Made by a program: the position numbers and the translations under genes | The notes under the pieces: model-generated | The model's database searches: none | Told to the model about the DNA's origin: nothing | Seen by the model: the letters and a program-made list of their open reading frames with translations, nothing else | Origin: Anaerocolumna sp. | Lineage (GTDB): Bacteria; Bacillota; Clostridia; Lachnospirales; Lachnospiraceae | Direction: 5' to 3' | DNA length: 34,888 bases | Assembly (NCBI GenBank): GCA_029239975.1 | Contig: JARBTX010000039.1 | Location: 1 to 34,888 of the forward strand | In this document: piece by piece, positions 21,813 to 30,875 of the stretch | Layout: the number at the start of each line of letters is the position of its first letter | Position numbering within the stretch: the first letter of the stretch is position 1

Positions 21813-24503
21813 ATGGCAGAACTAACACCAATGATGCAGCAGTACATGGAGATAAAAAACCAATATAAAGATTGCATTTTGTTTTATCGATTAGGTGATT
21901 TTTATGAAATGTTTTTTGAAGATGCAATCACCTGTTCAAAGGAACTTGAAATCACTCTAACAGGAAAAAACTGTGGACAAGATGAACGTGCACCAATGTG
22001 TGGTATTCCTTATCATGCAGTAGAAGGCTATTTAAGTAAAATGATTAGTCGTGGTTACCGAGTTGCAATCTGTGAACAAGTAGAAGACCCAAAAGCTGCA
22101 AAAGGTATTGTAAAACGTGAAGTGATTCGAATTGTTACACCGGGTACGAATCTAAACACACAAGCACTTGATGAAAGTAAAAACAATTATTTAATGGGTA
22201 TCGTTCATACAGTAAATGCTTATGGGATTGCTACGGTTGATGTTACAACAGGAGATTTTTATGTTACAGAAGTTGATTCCGACCGTAAACTATTAGATGA
22301 AATAAATAAATTTAGCCCTTCTGAAATTATTTGTAATAGTACTTTTATGGTAAGTGGAGTTGATATCTCAGATTTAAAAAATCGTCTCATGATATCAGTA
22401 TCTGATTTAGAACCTTGGTATTTTGATGATGATCTATGTGTAAAGGCTTTGCAGGATCATTTTATGGTTTCATCTTTAGCGGGGCTTGGTTTAAAGGATT
22501 ATACCATTGGGGTAATTGCGGCTGGTGCTGTTATGCAGTACTTAACGGAAACACAAAAAAGCTCATTATCTCATTTAACAAGAATTACACCTTATATTAC
22601 AAGTAAATATATGTTATTAGACAGTTCCACAAGAAGGAATTTAGAATTGGTTGAAACTTTACGAGAAAAACAAAAACGAGGCTCCTTGTTATGGGTACTT
22701 GATAAGACAAAGACGGCTATGGGTGCAAGGTTACTTCGTAATTTCGTTGAACAACCACTGATTGATAAAATAGAAATCAATGACAGACTTGATGCTATTG
22801 AAGAGTTAAATAACTCAGTGATAACTAGGGAAGAGATTAGAGAATATCTAAATCCTATCTATGATTTGGAACGATTAATCAGCCGTATAAGTTATAAAAG
22901 TGCTGGACCTAGAGATTTGATTGCATTTAAATCATCTTTATCCATGCTACCACCAATAAAATACCTTTTAGAAAGTTCTTCTTGTAATTTACTAAAAGAT
23001 ATACATACAAGCCTTGATACACTTTCAGATATACATACCTTAATTGAACAGTCCATAGTCGAAGAACCCCCTCTTGCAGTAAAAGAAGGTGGAATCATAA
23101 AAGATGGTTTTCATGAGGAAGTTGATAAGTTAAGAAAGGCTAAAACAGAAGGTAAAAATTGGCTTGCAGAATTAGAAACCAAAGAAAAAGAAAAAACCGG
23201 AATTAAGAACTTAAAAATTAAATTTAACCGTGTATTTGGTTATTACTTAGAAGTTACTAATTCATATCAAGATTTTGTTCCTACCGAGTGGATTAGAAAA
23301 CAGACCTTAGCAAATGCAGAACGCTATACTACACCTGAATTAAAAGAATTAGAAGATGTTATTTTAGGTGCAGAAGATAAGTTATTTACATTAGAGTATA
23401 ATTTGTTTTCAGATATTAGAGATCAAATTTCATCTGAAGTTAGTCGTATACAGCAAACAGCAAAAGCTATCGCTAAAATTGACGTTTTTGCATCTTTAGC
23501 ATTAGTAGCAGAACGTAATAATTTCATTCGTCCGACTATGAATAAAGAAGGTATTATTGATATCAAAGAAGGAAGACATCCAGTTGTAGAACAAATGATT
23601 TCAAACAACATGTTTGTTGCCAATGATACATATTTAAACAATAAAGATAATCGTATCTCAATTATCACCGGCCCTAATATGGCTGGTAAATCTACTTATA
23701 TGCGACAAACTGCGTTGATTGTATTAATGGCACAAGTAGGTTGTTTTGTTCCTGCCTCTTCAGCAGATATTGGAATCGTTGACCGAATCTTTACCAGAGT
23801 TGGGGCATCTGATGATTTAGCATCTGGACAAAGTACCTTTATGGTGGAGATGACAGAAGTAGCTAATATTTTACGAAATGCAACGAAGAATAGTTTACTT
23901 ATTCTTGATGAAATTGGTAGAGGAACCAGTACGTTTGACGGTCTAAGTATCGCTTGGGCTGTCGTGGAACATATCAGTAATCCCAAATTACTTGGAGCAA
24001 AGACCTTATTTGCAACTCACTATCATGAGTTAACTGAATTAGAAGGTAAGTTGGATAGTGTAAATAATTATTGCATCGCAGTAAAAGAAAATGGAGAAGA
24101 TATCATTTTCCTTCGTAAAATTGTAAAAGGTGGTGCTGATAAAAGCTACGGTATTCAAGTAGCAAAATTAGCAGGTGTTCCAGATAGCGTTTTAAGAAGA
24201 GCACATGAAATTGTAGATGAATTAAGTAAAAATGACATTGCTGAGAAAGCAAAAGCAATAAAAACAGATAAATCTTTACATACTTGTGAAGACCTTAACC
24301 AAAATGATACGAATGATTTAAATGATAAGCATCATAAAAATAAAAAATATTGCGATATACCTGACCAAATGTCACTATTTGATTATAATGCGAATGATGA
24401 TGTAATTCTTGAGTTAAAAGAGATTGATTTAAATTCCATTACTCCAATGGATGCTTTAAACAAATTGTATCAATTGCAAAAAAAAGTAACGAACCGTTTC
24501 TAA
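21813..24503 (+). CDS. mutS: DNA mismatch repair protein MutS
   Basis: Recognises mispaired or looped bases and recruits MutL. The 896-residue product has all domains: the mismatch-reading Phe30-x-Glu32 in YRLGDFYEMFFED, connector and lever regions, Walker A GPNMAGKST (620-628), ILDEIGRGTSTFDG as Walker B/D-loop, FATHYHELTELE with the switch His, and the dimerisation helices at the C terminus. A low-complexity, Asn/Asp-rich linker near residues 815-850 separates these from the C-terminal end. The start follows AGAAGGGAAG. mutL lies 58 bases downstream in the same direction. Confidence 0.97.
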   Translation: MAELTPMMQQYMEIKNQYKDCILFYRLGDFYEMFFEDAITCSKELEITLTGKNCGQDERAPMCGIPYHAVEGYLSKMISRGYRVAICEQVEDPKAAKGIVKREVIRIVTPGTNLNTQALDESKNNYLMGIVHTVNAYGIATVDVTTGDFYVTEVDSDRKLLDEINKFSPSEIICNSTFMVSGVDISDLKNRLMISVSDLEPWYFDDDLCVKALQDHFMVSSLAGLGLKDYTIGVIAAGAVMQYLTETQKSSLSHLTRITPYITSKYMLLDSSTRRNLELVETLREKQKRGSLLWVLDKTKTAMGARLLRNFVEQPLIDKIEINDRLDAIEELNNSVITREEIREYLNPIYDLERLISRISYKSAGPRDLIAFKSSLSMLPPIKYLLESSSCNLLKDIHTSLDTLSDIHTLIEQSIVEEPPLAVKEGGIIKDGFHEEVDKLRKAKTEGKNWLAELETKEKEKTGIKNLKIKFNRVFGYYLEVTNSYQDFVPTEWIRKQTLANAERYTTPELKELEDVILGAEDKLFTLEYNLFSDIRDQISSEVSRIQQTAKAIAKIDVFASLALVAERNNFIRPTMNKEGIIDIKEGRHPVVEQMISNNMFVANDTYLNNKDNRISIITGPNMAGKSTYMRQTALIVLMAQVGCFVPASSADIGIVDRIFTRVGASDDLASGQSTFMVEMTEVANILRNATKNSLLILDEIGRGTSTFDGLSIAWAVVEHISNPKLLGAKTLFATHYHELTELEGKLDSVNNYCIAVKENGEDIIFLRKIVKGGADKSYGIQVAKLAGVPDSVLRRAHEIVDELSKNDIAEKAKAIKTDKSLHTCEDLNQNDTNDLNDKHHKNKKYCDIPDQMSLFDYNANDDVILELKEIDLNSITPMDALNKLYQLQKKVTNRF

Positions 24504-24561
24504 AAACTAATGTACTAGTGTGAAAAATGAAGCTTTTTCATAAGGAACATGGAGGTTTAAT

Positions 24562-26634
24562 ATGTCTAAGATAACCGTATTGGATCAAAATACAATCAAT
24601 CAAATTGCAGCAGGAGAAGTAATTGAACGTCCCGCTGCAGTTGTTAAAGAACTTGTTGAAAACGCAATAGATGCTGGTGCAAATGCAGTGACAGTAGAGA
24701 TAAAAGAGGGTGGGATAAGCTTTATTAGAATTACAGACAATGGATCTGGGATTGATGAAGATGATATGCCACTGGTATTTTTACGTCATTCTACAAGTAA
24801 GATTAAAACGGCAGAAGATTTGTTAAGTGTTTCTAGTTTAGGATTTCGTGGTGAAGCATTATCCAGTATTGCAGCAGTTTCTCAAGTTGAATTAGTAACA
24901 AAAACAAACGAGGCATTTACAGGTATCAGATATCAAATTTCTGGTGGTGAAGAAAAAGGATTAGAACATATTGGTTGTCCAAATGGAACTACGTTTATAA
25001 TTAGAAATCTATTTTTTAACACACCTGCAAGAAAAAAATTCTTAAAATCAGCTGTGACTGAAGCTGGATATATCAGTGATTTAATGGAGCGTTTAGCTGT
25101 ATCTCATCCAAATATTTCGTTTAAATTTATTAACAATGGGCAGATTAAACTTCATACATCTGGCAATAACAATTTAAAGGATATTATTTATAATGTATAC
25201 GGTAGAGAAGTGGCATCTCAATTGGAAGCCGTAGAAGGAAGTAATGAACGCGCTTCCGTCATTGGTTTTATTGCAAAACCAATTGTTTCTCGTGGTAATC
25301 GTAATTATGAGAATTACTTTATTAATGGGCGTTATATAAAAAGCCATATGATTAATAAAGCCATTGAAGAAGCATATAGACCATATATTATGGCACACAG
25401 ATATCCTTTTACATCCTTGCATATACGAATTGACAGTGAACTTATTGATGTGAATGTTCATCCTGCAAAATTAGAAATACGTTTTAAAAATAGTGAAGAA
25501 TTATATCAATTAATCTATCAATCCATTAAAAGAGCGATAGAAGGAAAAGAATTAATTCCAAATGTTTCACTAACAGAAGAAAAAGAAGTAACACAAACTA
25601 TCAGTAAGGCACCTGAACCTTTTGAACAAAATCGCCGAAAGGAAGAAAGTAGTTCAAAACCATTAGGTAGTAGTAATTACAATAACGATTCAGAATATCA
25701 TAGTAATAGATCTTTTAATAACAGTCAAAACAGGTCTTATGGAACTTCTAATGATTTTAGAAATAAATATAATTCTAATTATACTACAAATGTAGAATCA
25801 AACAGACAAGTAGAAATATCAAGCGAAAGTAAAGAATTAATTAAAGAGACTGAGATTGGCAAATTACAGGATGTTATCACTTCTGCAGCATCTTTAGTGA
25901 AGGAATCAGTTCAATCGTATGGAGATTATGTAGAAGAAATAATCGATGATATTTTTCATACTCCTGACAAAGATAAAGAGAAGGAACAAGCTAAGGAACA
26001 AGAAAAGGAACAAGTCGAAAAGCCGGAACAGTTATCCTTTATATCAGAAGAAGCGATAAAAAGTCATCGAATTATCGGACAAGTTTTTTCTACTTATTGG
26101 ATTGTAGAATTCGGTGACAAAATGTTCATGATAGATCAACATGCTGCTCACGAAAAAGTACTTTATGAGAAAATTATGAAAACATTGCGTGAGAAGCACT
26201 TTAATTCCCAAATAATTAACCCACCTATCATTCTAACATTAAGTATTCGAGAAGAAGAAGCCTTAAAAACCCACATGGATGATTTAAGTCAATTAGGATT
26301 TGAAATCGAAGAGTTTGGTGGTAAAGAATATGCTGTGAGATCAATACCAAATGATTTATACGGCTTAGCACAAAGTGAAATTTTAATAGAACTTATTGAC
26401 GGATTAGTCGATGAGATATATAATGATACGCCGGAAATGATATTAGAAAAAATTGCTTCCATGTCCTGTAAAGCAGCAGTAAAAGGAAATCAGCGGTTAT
26501 CCTATGAAGAGGCACAAGCATTAATAGAACAGTTGTTAACTCTTGAAAATCCATATCATTGTCCGCATGGTAGACCAACAATTGTATCTATGAGTAAATA
26601 TGAAATTGAGAAAAAATTCAAAAGAATTGTATAA
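24562..26634 (+). CDS. mutL: DNA mismatch repair endonuclease MutL
   Basis: Links MutS to strand removal and nicks the new strand. The 690-residue product has the N-terminal GHKL ATPase motifs: NQIAAGEVIERPAAVVKELV near the start, DNGSGID, RHSTSKI and GFRGEAL. A long hydrophilic, Asn/Ser- and Glu/Lys-rich linker covers about residues 340-485. The C-terminal endonuclease domain has DQHAAHEKVLYE (Asp525 to Glu536, the DQHA-x2-E-x4-E metal motif), the ACK-like SCKAAVKGNQ and CPHGRPT. Presence of the nuclease motif fits an organism without MutH. AGGAACATGGAGG precedes the ATG. Confidence 0.97.
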   Translation: MSKITVLDQNTINQIAAGEVIERPAAVVKELVENAIDAGANAVTVEIKEGGISFIRITDNGSGIDEDDMPLVFLRHSTSKIKTAEDLLSVSSLGFRGEALSSIAAVSQVELVTKTNEAFTGIRYQISGGEEKGLEHIGCPNGTTFIIRNLFFNTPARKKFLKSAVTEAGYISDLMERLAVSHPNISFKFINNGQIKLHTSGNNNLKDIIYNVYGREVASQLEAVEGSNERASVIGFIAKPIVSRGNRNYENYFINGRYIKSHMINKAIEEAYRPYIMAHRYPFTSLHIRIDSELIDVNVHPAKLEIRFKNSEELYQLIYQSIKRAIEGKELIPNVSLTEEKEVTQTISKAPEPFEQNRRKEESSSKPLGSSNYNNDSEYHSNRSFNNSQNRSYGTSNDFRNKYNSNYTTNVESNRQVEISSESKELIKETEIGKLQDVITSAASLVKESVQSYGDYVEEIIDDIFHTPDKDKEKEQAKEQEKEQVEKPEQLSFISEEAIKSHRIIGQVFSTYWIVEFGDKMFMIDQHAAHEKVLYEKIMKTLREKHFNSQIINPPIILTLSIREEEALKTHMDDLSQLGFEIEEFGGKEYAVRSIPNDLYGLAQSEILIELIDGLVDEIYNDTPEMILEKIASMSCKAAVKGNQRLSYEEAQALIEQLLTLENPYHCPHGRPTIVSMSKYEIEKKFKRIV

Positions 26635-26746
26635 GGTTGCCTAGGTGGGTAAAATTCAACTAAAACATGAAATAATTGTATGATAAATAATTATAAGTTT
26701 ACTATTTCATAAAGTAACTACAAATAAGTTTATAAAGGATGGAATT

Positions 26747-27691
26747 ATGAAGAAACCATTAATTATATTAACTGGCCCTACCGCAGTTGGCAAAACTGAA
26801 TTATCAATTAAATTGGCTCAGGAAATTAACGGTGAAATTATATCTGCTGACTCTATGCAAGTGTATCAATATATGGATATAGGCACCGCTAAGATAAAGC
26901 CAGATGAAATGGGTGGTATTAAACATTATTTAATTGATGAATTACATCCGAGTGAAGATTTTAATGTTGTTAAATTTCAAGAATTGACCCTTAAGTATAT
27001 GGACGAAATCTATCAAAAAGGGAAAATACCGATTATTGTAGGTGGCACTGGTTTTTATATTCAATCTGTTCTTTATGAGATTGATTTTAAGGAGAATGGT
27101 GAAGACAATTCATTCCGTAAGCAACTTGAAGAACTAGCAATAGAAAAAGGTAATTCATTTTTACATGAACAATTAGAGAAGGTAGATAAAGAATCAGCGT
27201 TAGCCATTCATCCTAACAATGTAAAAAAAGTAATCCGAGCATTGGAATATTATGAGCAAACAGGTAGTAAAATTTCGGAACATAATATGGAACAACGTGA
27301 AAATCAATCTCCATACAATTTCTGCTATTTTGTATTAAATAACGAAAGAGAGATACTATACGAACGAATTAATAAACGTGTCGATCTTATGCTAGAACAG
27401 GGATTGGTAAATGAAGTAAAGCATTTACTAGATATGGGTTGTACAAAAGATATGGTATCCATGCAAGGGTTAGGTTATAAAGAAATTGTAGCTTACCTAG
27501 ATGGAGAAATCACATTAGAAGAAGCAATTTATATCTTAAAAAGAGATACCAGGCATTTTGCAAAACGACAGTTAACTTGGTTTAAACGAGAAAAAGATGT
27601 CACCTGGGTGAATAAAAAGGAATATAACAATGATGAAAATAAGATTTTAGATGATATGTTATCTGTATTAAAATTAAAAGAAATCATTTAA
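26747..27691 (+). CDS. miaA: tRNA dimethylallyltransferase MiaA
   Basis: Adds an isopentenyl group to N6 of adenosine 37 in tRNAs reading UNN codons. The 314-residue product has the P-loop GPTAVGKTELS, ADSMQVYQYMDIGTAK, VGGTGFYIQSVLY and KRDTRHFAKRQLTWFKRE, the last gripping the tRNA anticodon arm. It follows mutL in the common Firmicute order mutS-mutL-miaA. A gap of 112 bases with no clear terminator separates it from mutL. The gene often found next, hfq, is not downstream here. Confidence 0.96.
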   Translation: MKKPLIILTGPTAVGKTELSIKLAQEINGEIISADSMQVYQYMDIGTAKIKPDEMGGIKHYLIDELHPSEDFNVVKFQELTLKYMDEIYQKGKIPIIVGGTGFYIQSVLYEIDFKENGEDNSFRKQLEELAIEKGNSFLHEQLEKVDKESALAIHPNNVKKVIRALEYYEQTGSKISEHNMEQRENQSPYNFCYFVLNNEREILYERINKRVDLMLEQGLVNEVKHLLDMGCTKDMVSMQGLGYKEIVAYLDGEITLEEAIYILKRDTRHFAKRQLTWFKREKDVTWVNKKEYNNDENKILDDMLSVLKLKEII

Positions 27692-27803
27692 ACTTCAAAT
27701 TCTTAAATAAATCTTAAGTATTTTTATATTTATGTTTTAACTTTTGTGTAGTAAAATTTTAAAGATAATAAAGCCACTTGGAAATTAATACATCACTATA
27801 CTA

Positions 27804-28078
27804 TGATTCGGGTGTCAAAAGCCCATTTTAAAATTAAGATACGTCAATTTGCAAATTTAACTTATAGATGCGTGATCTAAATAAAAAATAATTCGCAACA
27901 CGCTCTCACCCCAATGAGGTTCGTAATGGTACATAAGACCTTAGAATACAGGGTTTAAGTACTAACGACTTCATGACAGTTGCTCATTAACTTCATATTT
28001 ATTTCACACTTGGTCAAGTGCGTATATGTGCATATTGACGAAGACAAGTTTATAGAAAGGCTTTTGACTCCCGAATCA
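27804..28078. mobile_element. 275-bp element with 20-bp terminal inverted repeats (MITE-like or structured RNA)
   Basis: The left end TGATTCGGGTGTCAAAAGCC (27804-27823) and the right end GGCTTTTGACTCCCGAATCA (28059-28078) are inverted repeats with one mismatch in 20. A second inner pair, 27842-27856 with 28026-28040, matches at 13 of 15 positions. The whole element can therefore fold into a long branched hairpin. It also contains CACTTGGTCAAGTG (28007-28020) and smaller stems. It is less AT-rich than its surroundings. There is no open frame and no obvious target-site duplication. It could be a non-autonomous insertion sequence or a non-coding RNA; I cannot tell which. Confidence 0.6.
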
Positions 28079-28107
28079 CACAATATAATTTATATAAGTT
28101 TCTATAG

Positions 28108-28295
28108 AACAATGTTCGTATATGCAATGTTACTATATATCAATATTTTTGCATAACAATATTCGTATATACATTGTTCCTGTATATTAATATATCTGTA
28201 TAACAATGTTCGTATATACAATGTTCCTATATATTAATATATTTGTATAACAATGATCGTCTATAACACTGTTCTTATATAATAATATATAAGTT
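28108..28295. repeat. Four tandem copies of a 47-bp AT-rich repeat
   Basis: Copies begin at 28108, 28155, 28202 and 28249, each exactly 47 bases apart. They contain AACAATGTTCGTATATACAA, then TGTTCC, and an ATATTAATATAT run. The last copy is the most diverged. The array ends about 58 bases before the lyase start, so it lies in its probable control region. Confidence 0.9.
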
Positions 28296-28353
28296 TAAAT
28301 TAATCTTACGACTTCAACAAAAGATAATAATAATTTACGATGGAAGGAAACAT

Positions 28354-29640
28354 ATGAATACTCATTTGAATGATTTATATAAAGAGTTATCTATTAACGA
28401 GACCATTTTAGACTTTGGTAATACAATCGAGCAAAGTTTAAAATCTAGATTTGATGATATTGATCAAGTAGCTGAGTACAATCAGCTAAAAGTTCTAAAA
28501 GCAATGCAAGATAACCGTGTTAGCGATATTCATTTTGCTGCAACAACAGGTTATGGTTACAACGATCTTGGGCGTGATACTTTAGAAAGCGTGTATGCGT
28601 CTGTGTTTCATGCAGAATCAGCTTTGGTTAGGCCCCAGTTAATTAGTGGAACTCATGCTTTAAGTACTGCTTTATCTGGTAACTTAAGACCAGGTGATGA
28701 AATTCTTTCTCCAGTAGGAAAACCTTATGATACACTAGAAGGTGTTATTGGAATTAGGGAAACAAAAGGTTCTCTTGCAGAATATGGAATAACTTACTCT
28801 CAGGTAGAATTGCTACCTGATGGAAGCTTTGATTTTGATGGTATTAAAAATGCTATTCATGAACGCACAAAATTAATAACCATTCAAAGATCCAAAGGTT
28901 ATGCAACAAGACCAACATTGTCTGTGACTCAAATTGGTGAATTAATCAAATTTATTAAAGGTATAAAACCAGATGTAATTTGTATGGTTGATAACTGTTA
29001 TGGAGAATTTGTTGAAACTATAGAACCAACCGATGTAGGAGCTGATCTTTGTGTGGGTTCCTTGATTAAAAATCCTGGTGGTGGTTTAGCACCAATTGGT
29101 GGTTATATTGTTGGGAAAGAAGAGTATGTAGAAAATGCTGCTTTTCGTTTAACTGCACCTGGACTTGGTAAAGAAGTAGGGGCAACGCTTGGTATAACTG
29201 GTATGCTATATCAAGGATTGTTTATGGCACCCCAAGTTGTATCTGGTGCTTTAAAAGGAGCAATATTTGCAGCAAATATCTATGAAAAGTTAGGTTTTTC
29301 TGTAGTTCCAAATGGTAGTGAATCAAGACATGACATTATTCAAGCAGTTACTTTAGGAACACCAGAAGGTGTTATTGCATTTTGCAAAGGAATTCAAGCA
29401 GCAGCTCCTGTTGACAGCTATGTTGTTCCAGAACCATGGGCAATGCCAGGTTATCATTCTGATGTAATTATGGCAGCTGGAGCTTTTGTACAAGGTGCTT
29501 CCATTGAGTTAAGTGCGGATGCTCCGATTGCACCACCTTATGCTGTTTATTTCCAAGGCGGTCTTACCTGGTACCATGCAAAGTTTGGAATACTCATGTC
29601 GGTTCAAAAGTTGTTTGAGGAGAAATTAATACATTTTTAA
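28354..29640 (+). CDS. Methionine gamma-lyase-family PLP enzyme (YnbB/aluminium-resistance type)
   Basis: The 428-residue PLP protein is of the Met_gamma_lyase family (PF06838 type, often named YnbB or aluminium-resistance protein). GTHALSTALSG near residue 99 is the PLP phosphate region, MVDNCYGEF contains Asp213 for the pyridine nitrogen, and SLIKNPGGGLAPIGGYI holds the PLP lysine Lys239. The substrate is not settled for this family; cystathionine/methionine-type C-S lyase activity is assumed from the fold. The start follows GGAAGGAAA. It lies downstream of miaA as in many clostridia, and may have nothing to do with the sulfur-linked locus 7 kb upstream. Confidence 0.9.
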   Translation: MNTHLNDLYKELSINETILDFGNTIEQSLKSRFDDIDQVAEYNQLKVLKAMQDNRVSDIHFAATTGYGYNDLGRDTLESVYASVFHAESALVRPQLISGTHALSTALSGNLRPGDEILSPVGKPYDTLEGVIGIRETKGSLAEYGITYSQVELLPDGSFDFDGIKNAIHERTKLITIQRSKGYATRPTLSVTQIGELIKFIKGIKPDVICMVDNCYGEFVETIEPTDVGADLCVGSLIKNPGGGLAPIGGYIVGKEEYVENAAFRLTAPGLGKEVGATLGITGMLYQGLFMAPQVVSGALKGAIFAANIYEKLGFSVVPNGSESRHDIIQAVTLGTPEGVIAFCKGIQAAAPVDSYVVPEPWAMPGYHSDVIMAAGAFVQGASIELSADAPIAPPYAVYFQGGLTWYHAKFGILMSVQKLFEEKLIHF

Positions 29641-29803
29641 AGATATTTACGTTTTTTAAGCTTACTACTAAAATACTTATAAAGTTATAATTATCTAGAT
29701 ATCTAGTTTGTAATAATGGGTATTTTATGCTATTTTTATATACAAAACTCATATATTATGTTATTATGTACGTTAGAAATTGTATATTTAGGGGGATAGC
29801 GAA

Positions 29804-30085
29804 ATGTCAAGAGTTGGCACAACGAGTAAAAATTCATGGGCCTTATTTTTGTTAATATTGGCAGGTATCGTTTTAGGTGGATTTATTGGTTTTTTTGCAC
29901 AAGATGTTCCTTTTTTAGCCTGGTTAAATTATGGACAAGAATTCGGTATAGGTGGTGCAGACAAATCTGGTCTAGTACGATTAAATCTTGGTATTATCGT
30001 TATTAGTTTAGGCTTAACTATTAAGATAACAATTGCTGGCATTATTGGAGTTATTTTAGCTATTATTATTTATCGTAGAATTTAA
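29804..30085 (+). CDS. DUF4321 small membrane protein
   Basis: The 93-residue protein has two hydrophobic helices: WALFLLILAGIVLGGFIGFF near the N terminus and ITIAGIIGVILAIIIYRRI at the C terminus. The arrangement with LNLGIIVISLGLTIK before the last helix is the DUF4321 signature found next to radC-mreB in clostridia. GGGGGATAG precedes the ATG. It lies 51 bases before radC. Function is unknown; the conserved neighbourhood hints at a link with the elongation machinery. Confidence 0.8.
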   Translation: MSRVGTTSKNSWALFLLILAGIVLGGFIGFFAQDVPFLAWLNYGQEFGIGGADKSGLVRLNLGIIVISLGLTIKITIAGIIGVILAIIIYRRI

Positions 30086-30136
30086 TTATTATTTTCCTAC
30101 TGATTTTCTTGGAGAGAGAAATATTAGGAGGAGATT

Positions 30137-30835
30137 ATGAATAAAAGTTATTGTACTGTTAAAGAATTACCATTGACAGAAAGACCTTATGAAAAATGTG
30201 AGCATTCTGGCCCTGGAGCTTTGTCAGATGCTGAATTGCTGGCTGTTATCATACGTACAGGTTCAAAGAATGAAAGGTCTATTGATGTAGCATCAAGAAT
30301 ATTAAAACATAGTCATTCGTATCCTGGTTTACTTGGATTAAATTATTTGACTATGAAAGAACTCATGTCAATAAAAGGTATTGGACGAGTAAAGGCAATC
30401 CAATTATTATGTATTACTGAGTTAACAAAGCGCATGGCAAAAGCAACCAATGATGGAGGTTTACGGCTTACTACTCCGGAAACGGTTGCTAATTATTATA
30501 TGCAAGACTTAAGACATTTAAAGCAAGAAAAAATCTTACTAGTTATGCTGGATACTAAGAGTAGAATTTTAAAAGATATGATTATATCATCCGGTACAGT
30601 GAGTAGTTCACTTTTATCCCCAAGAGAAATATTTTTATATGCGTTAAAATACGAAGCTGTGAATATAATTATTTTACATAATCATCCAAGTGGTGATCCA
30701 ACTCCTAGCAGAGAAGACATTCAATCAACAAAAAGAATGAAGGAAGCTGGAAATTTAATTGGAATAAAACTTATGGATCATATAATTATTGGTGATAATA
30801 AATATGTTAGCTTAAGTGAACAAGGTTATTTATAG
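30137..30835 (+). CDS. radC: RadC/JAB-domain protein
   Basis: The 232-residue protein has an N-terminal UPF0758 helix-hairpin-helix segment (ELMSIKGIGRVKAIQL near residue 75) and a C-terminal JAMM metalloprotease-like domain. HNHPSGDPTPSRED supplies His181, His183 and Asp194, with Ser185 between. Despite its name, a repair role for RadC is not established. GGAGGAG precedes the ATG. Placed before mreB, as in many Firmicutes. Confidence 0.95.
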   Translation: MNKSYCTVKELPLTERPYEKCEHSGPGALSDAELLAVIIRTGSKNERSIDVASRILKHSHSYPGLLGLNYLTMKELMSIKGIGRVKAIQLLCITELTKRMAKATNDGGLRLTTPETVANYYMQDLRHLKQEKILLVMLDTKSRILKDMIISSGTVSSSLLSPREIFLYALKYEAVNIIILHNHPSGDPTPSREDIQSTKRMKEAGNLIGIKLMDHIIIGDNKYVSLSEQGYL

Positions 30836-30875
30836 AGTATTAAAATGGTTTATTGATTGGAAGGAGACAACAGGT

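Larger units (their letters stand above)
27692..28353. other. 662-base gene-free region between miaA and the lyase gene
   Basis: No frame with a ribosome site is visible on either strand. It holds an inverted-repeat-bounded element (27804-28078) and four 47-bp tandem repeats (28108-28295). The last 58 bases lead to the lyase ribosome site GGAAGGAAA. The many TATATA-like strings make it impossible to name a promoter by eye. Confidence 0.7.

Noticed and set aside
27804..28078. tmRNA, SRP RNA, RNase P RNA or 6S RNA
   Set aside because: No alanine-tRNA-like end, no SRP GGAA-loop domain, no RNase P conserved cores, and no clear 6S bubble. Only the long pairing ends are in common.
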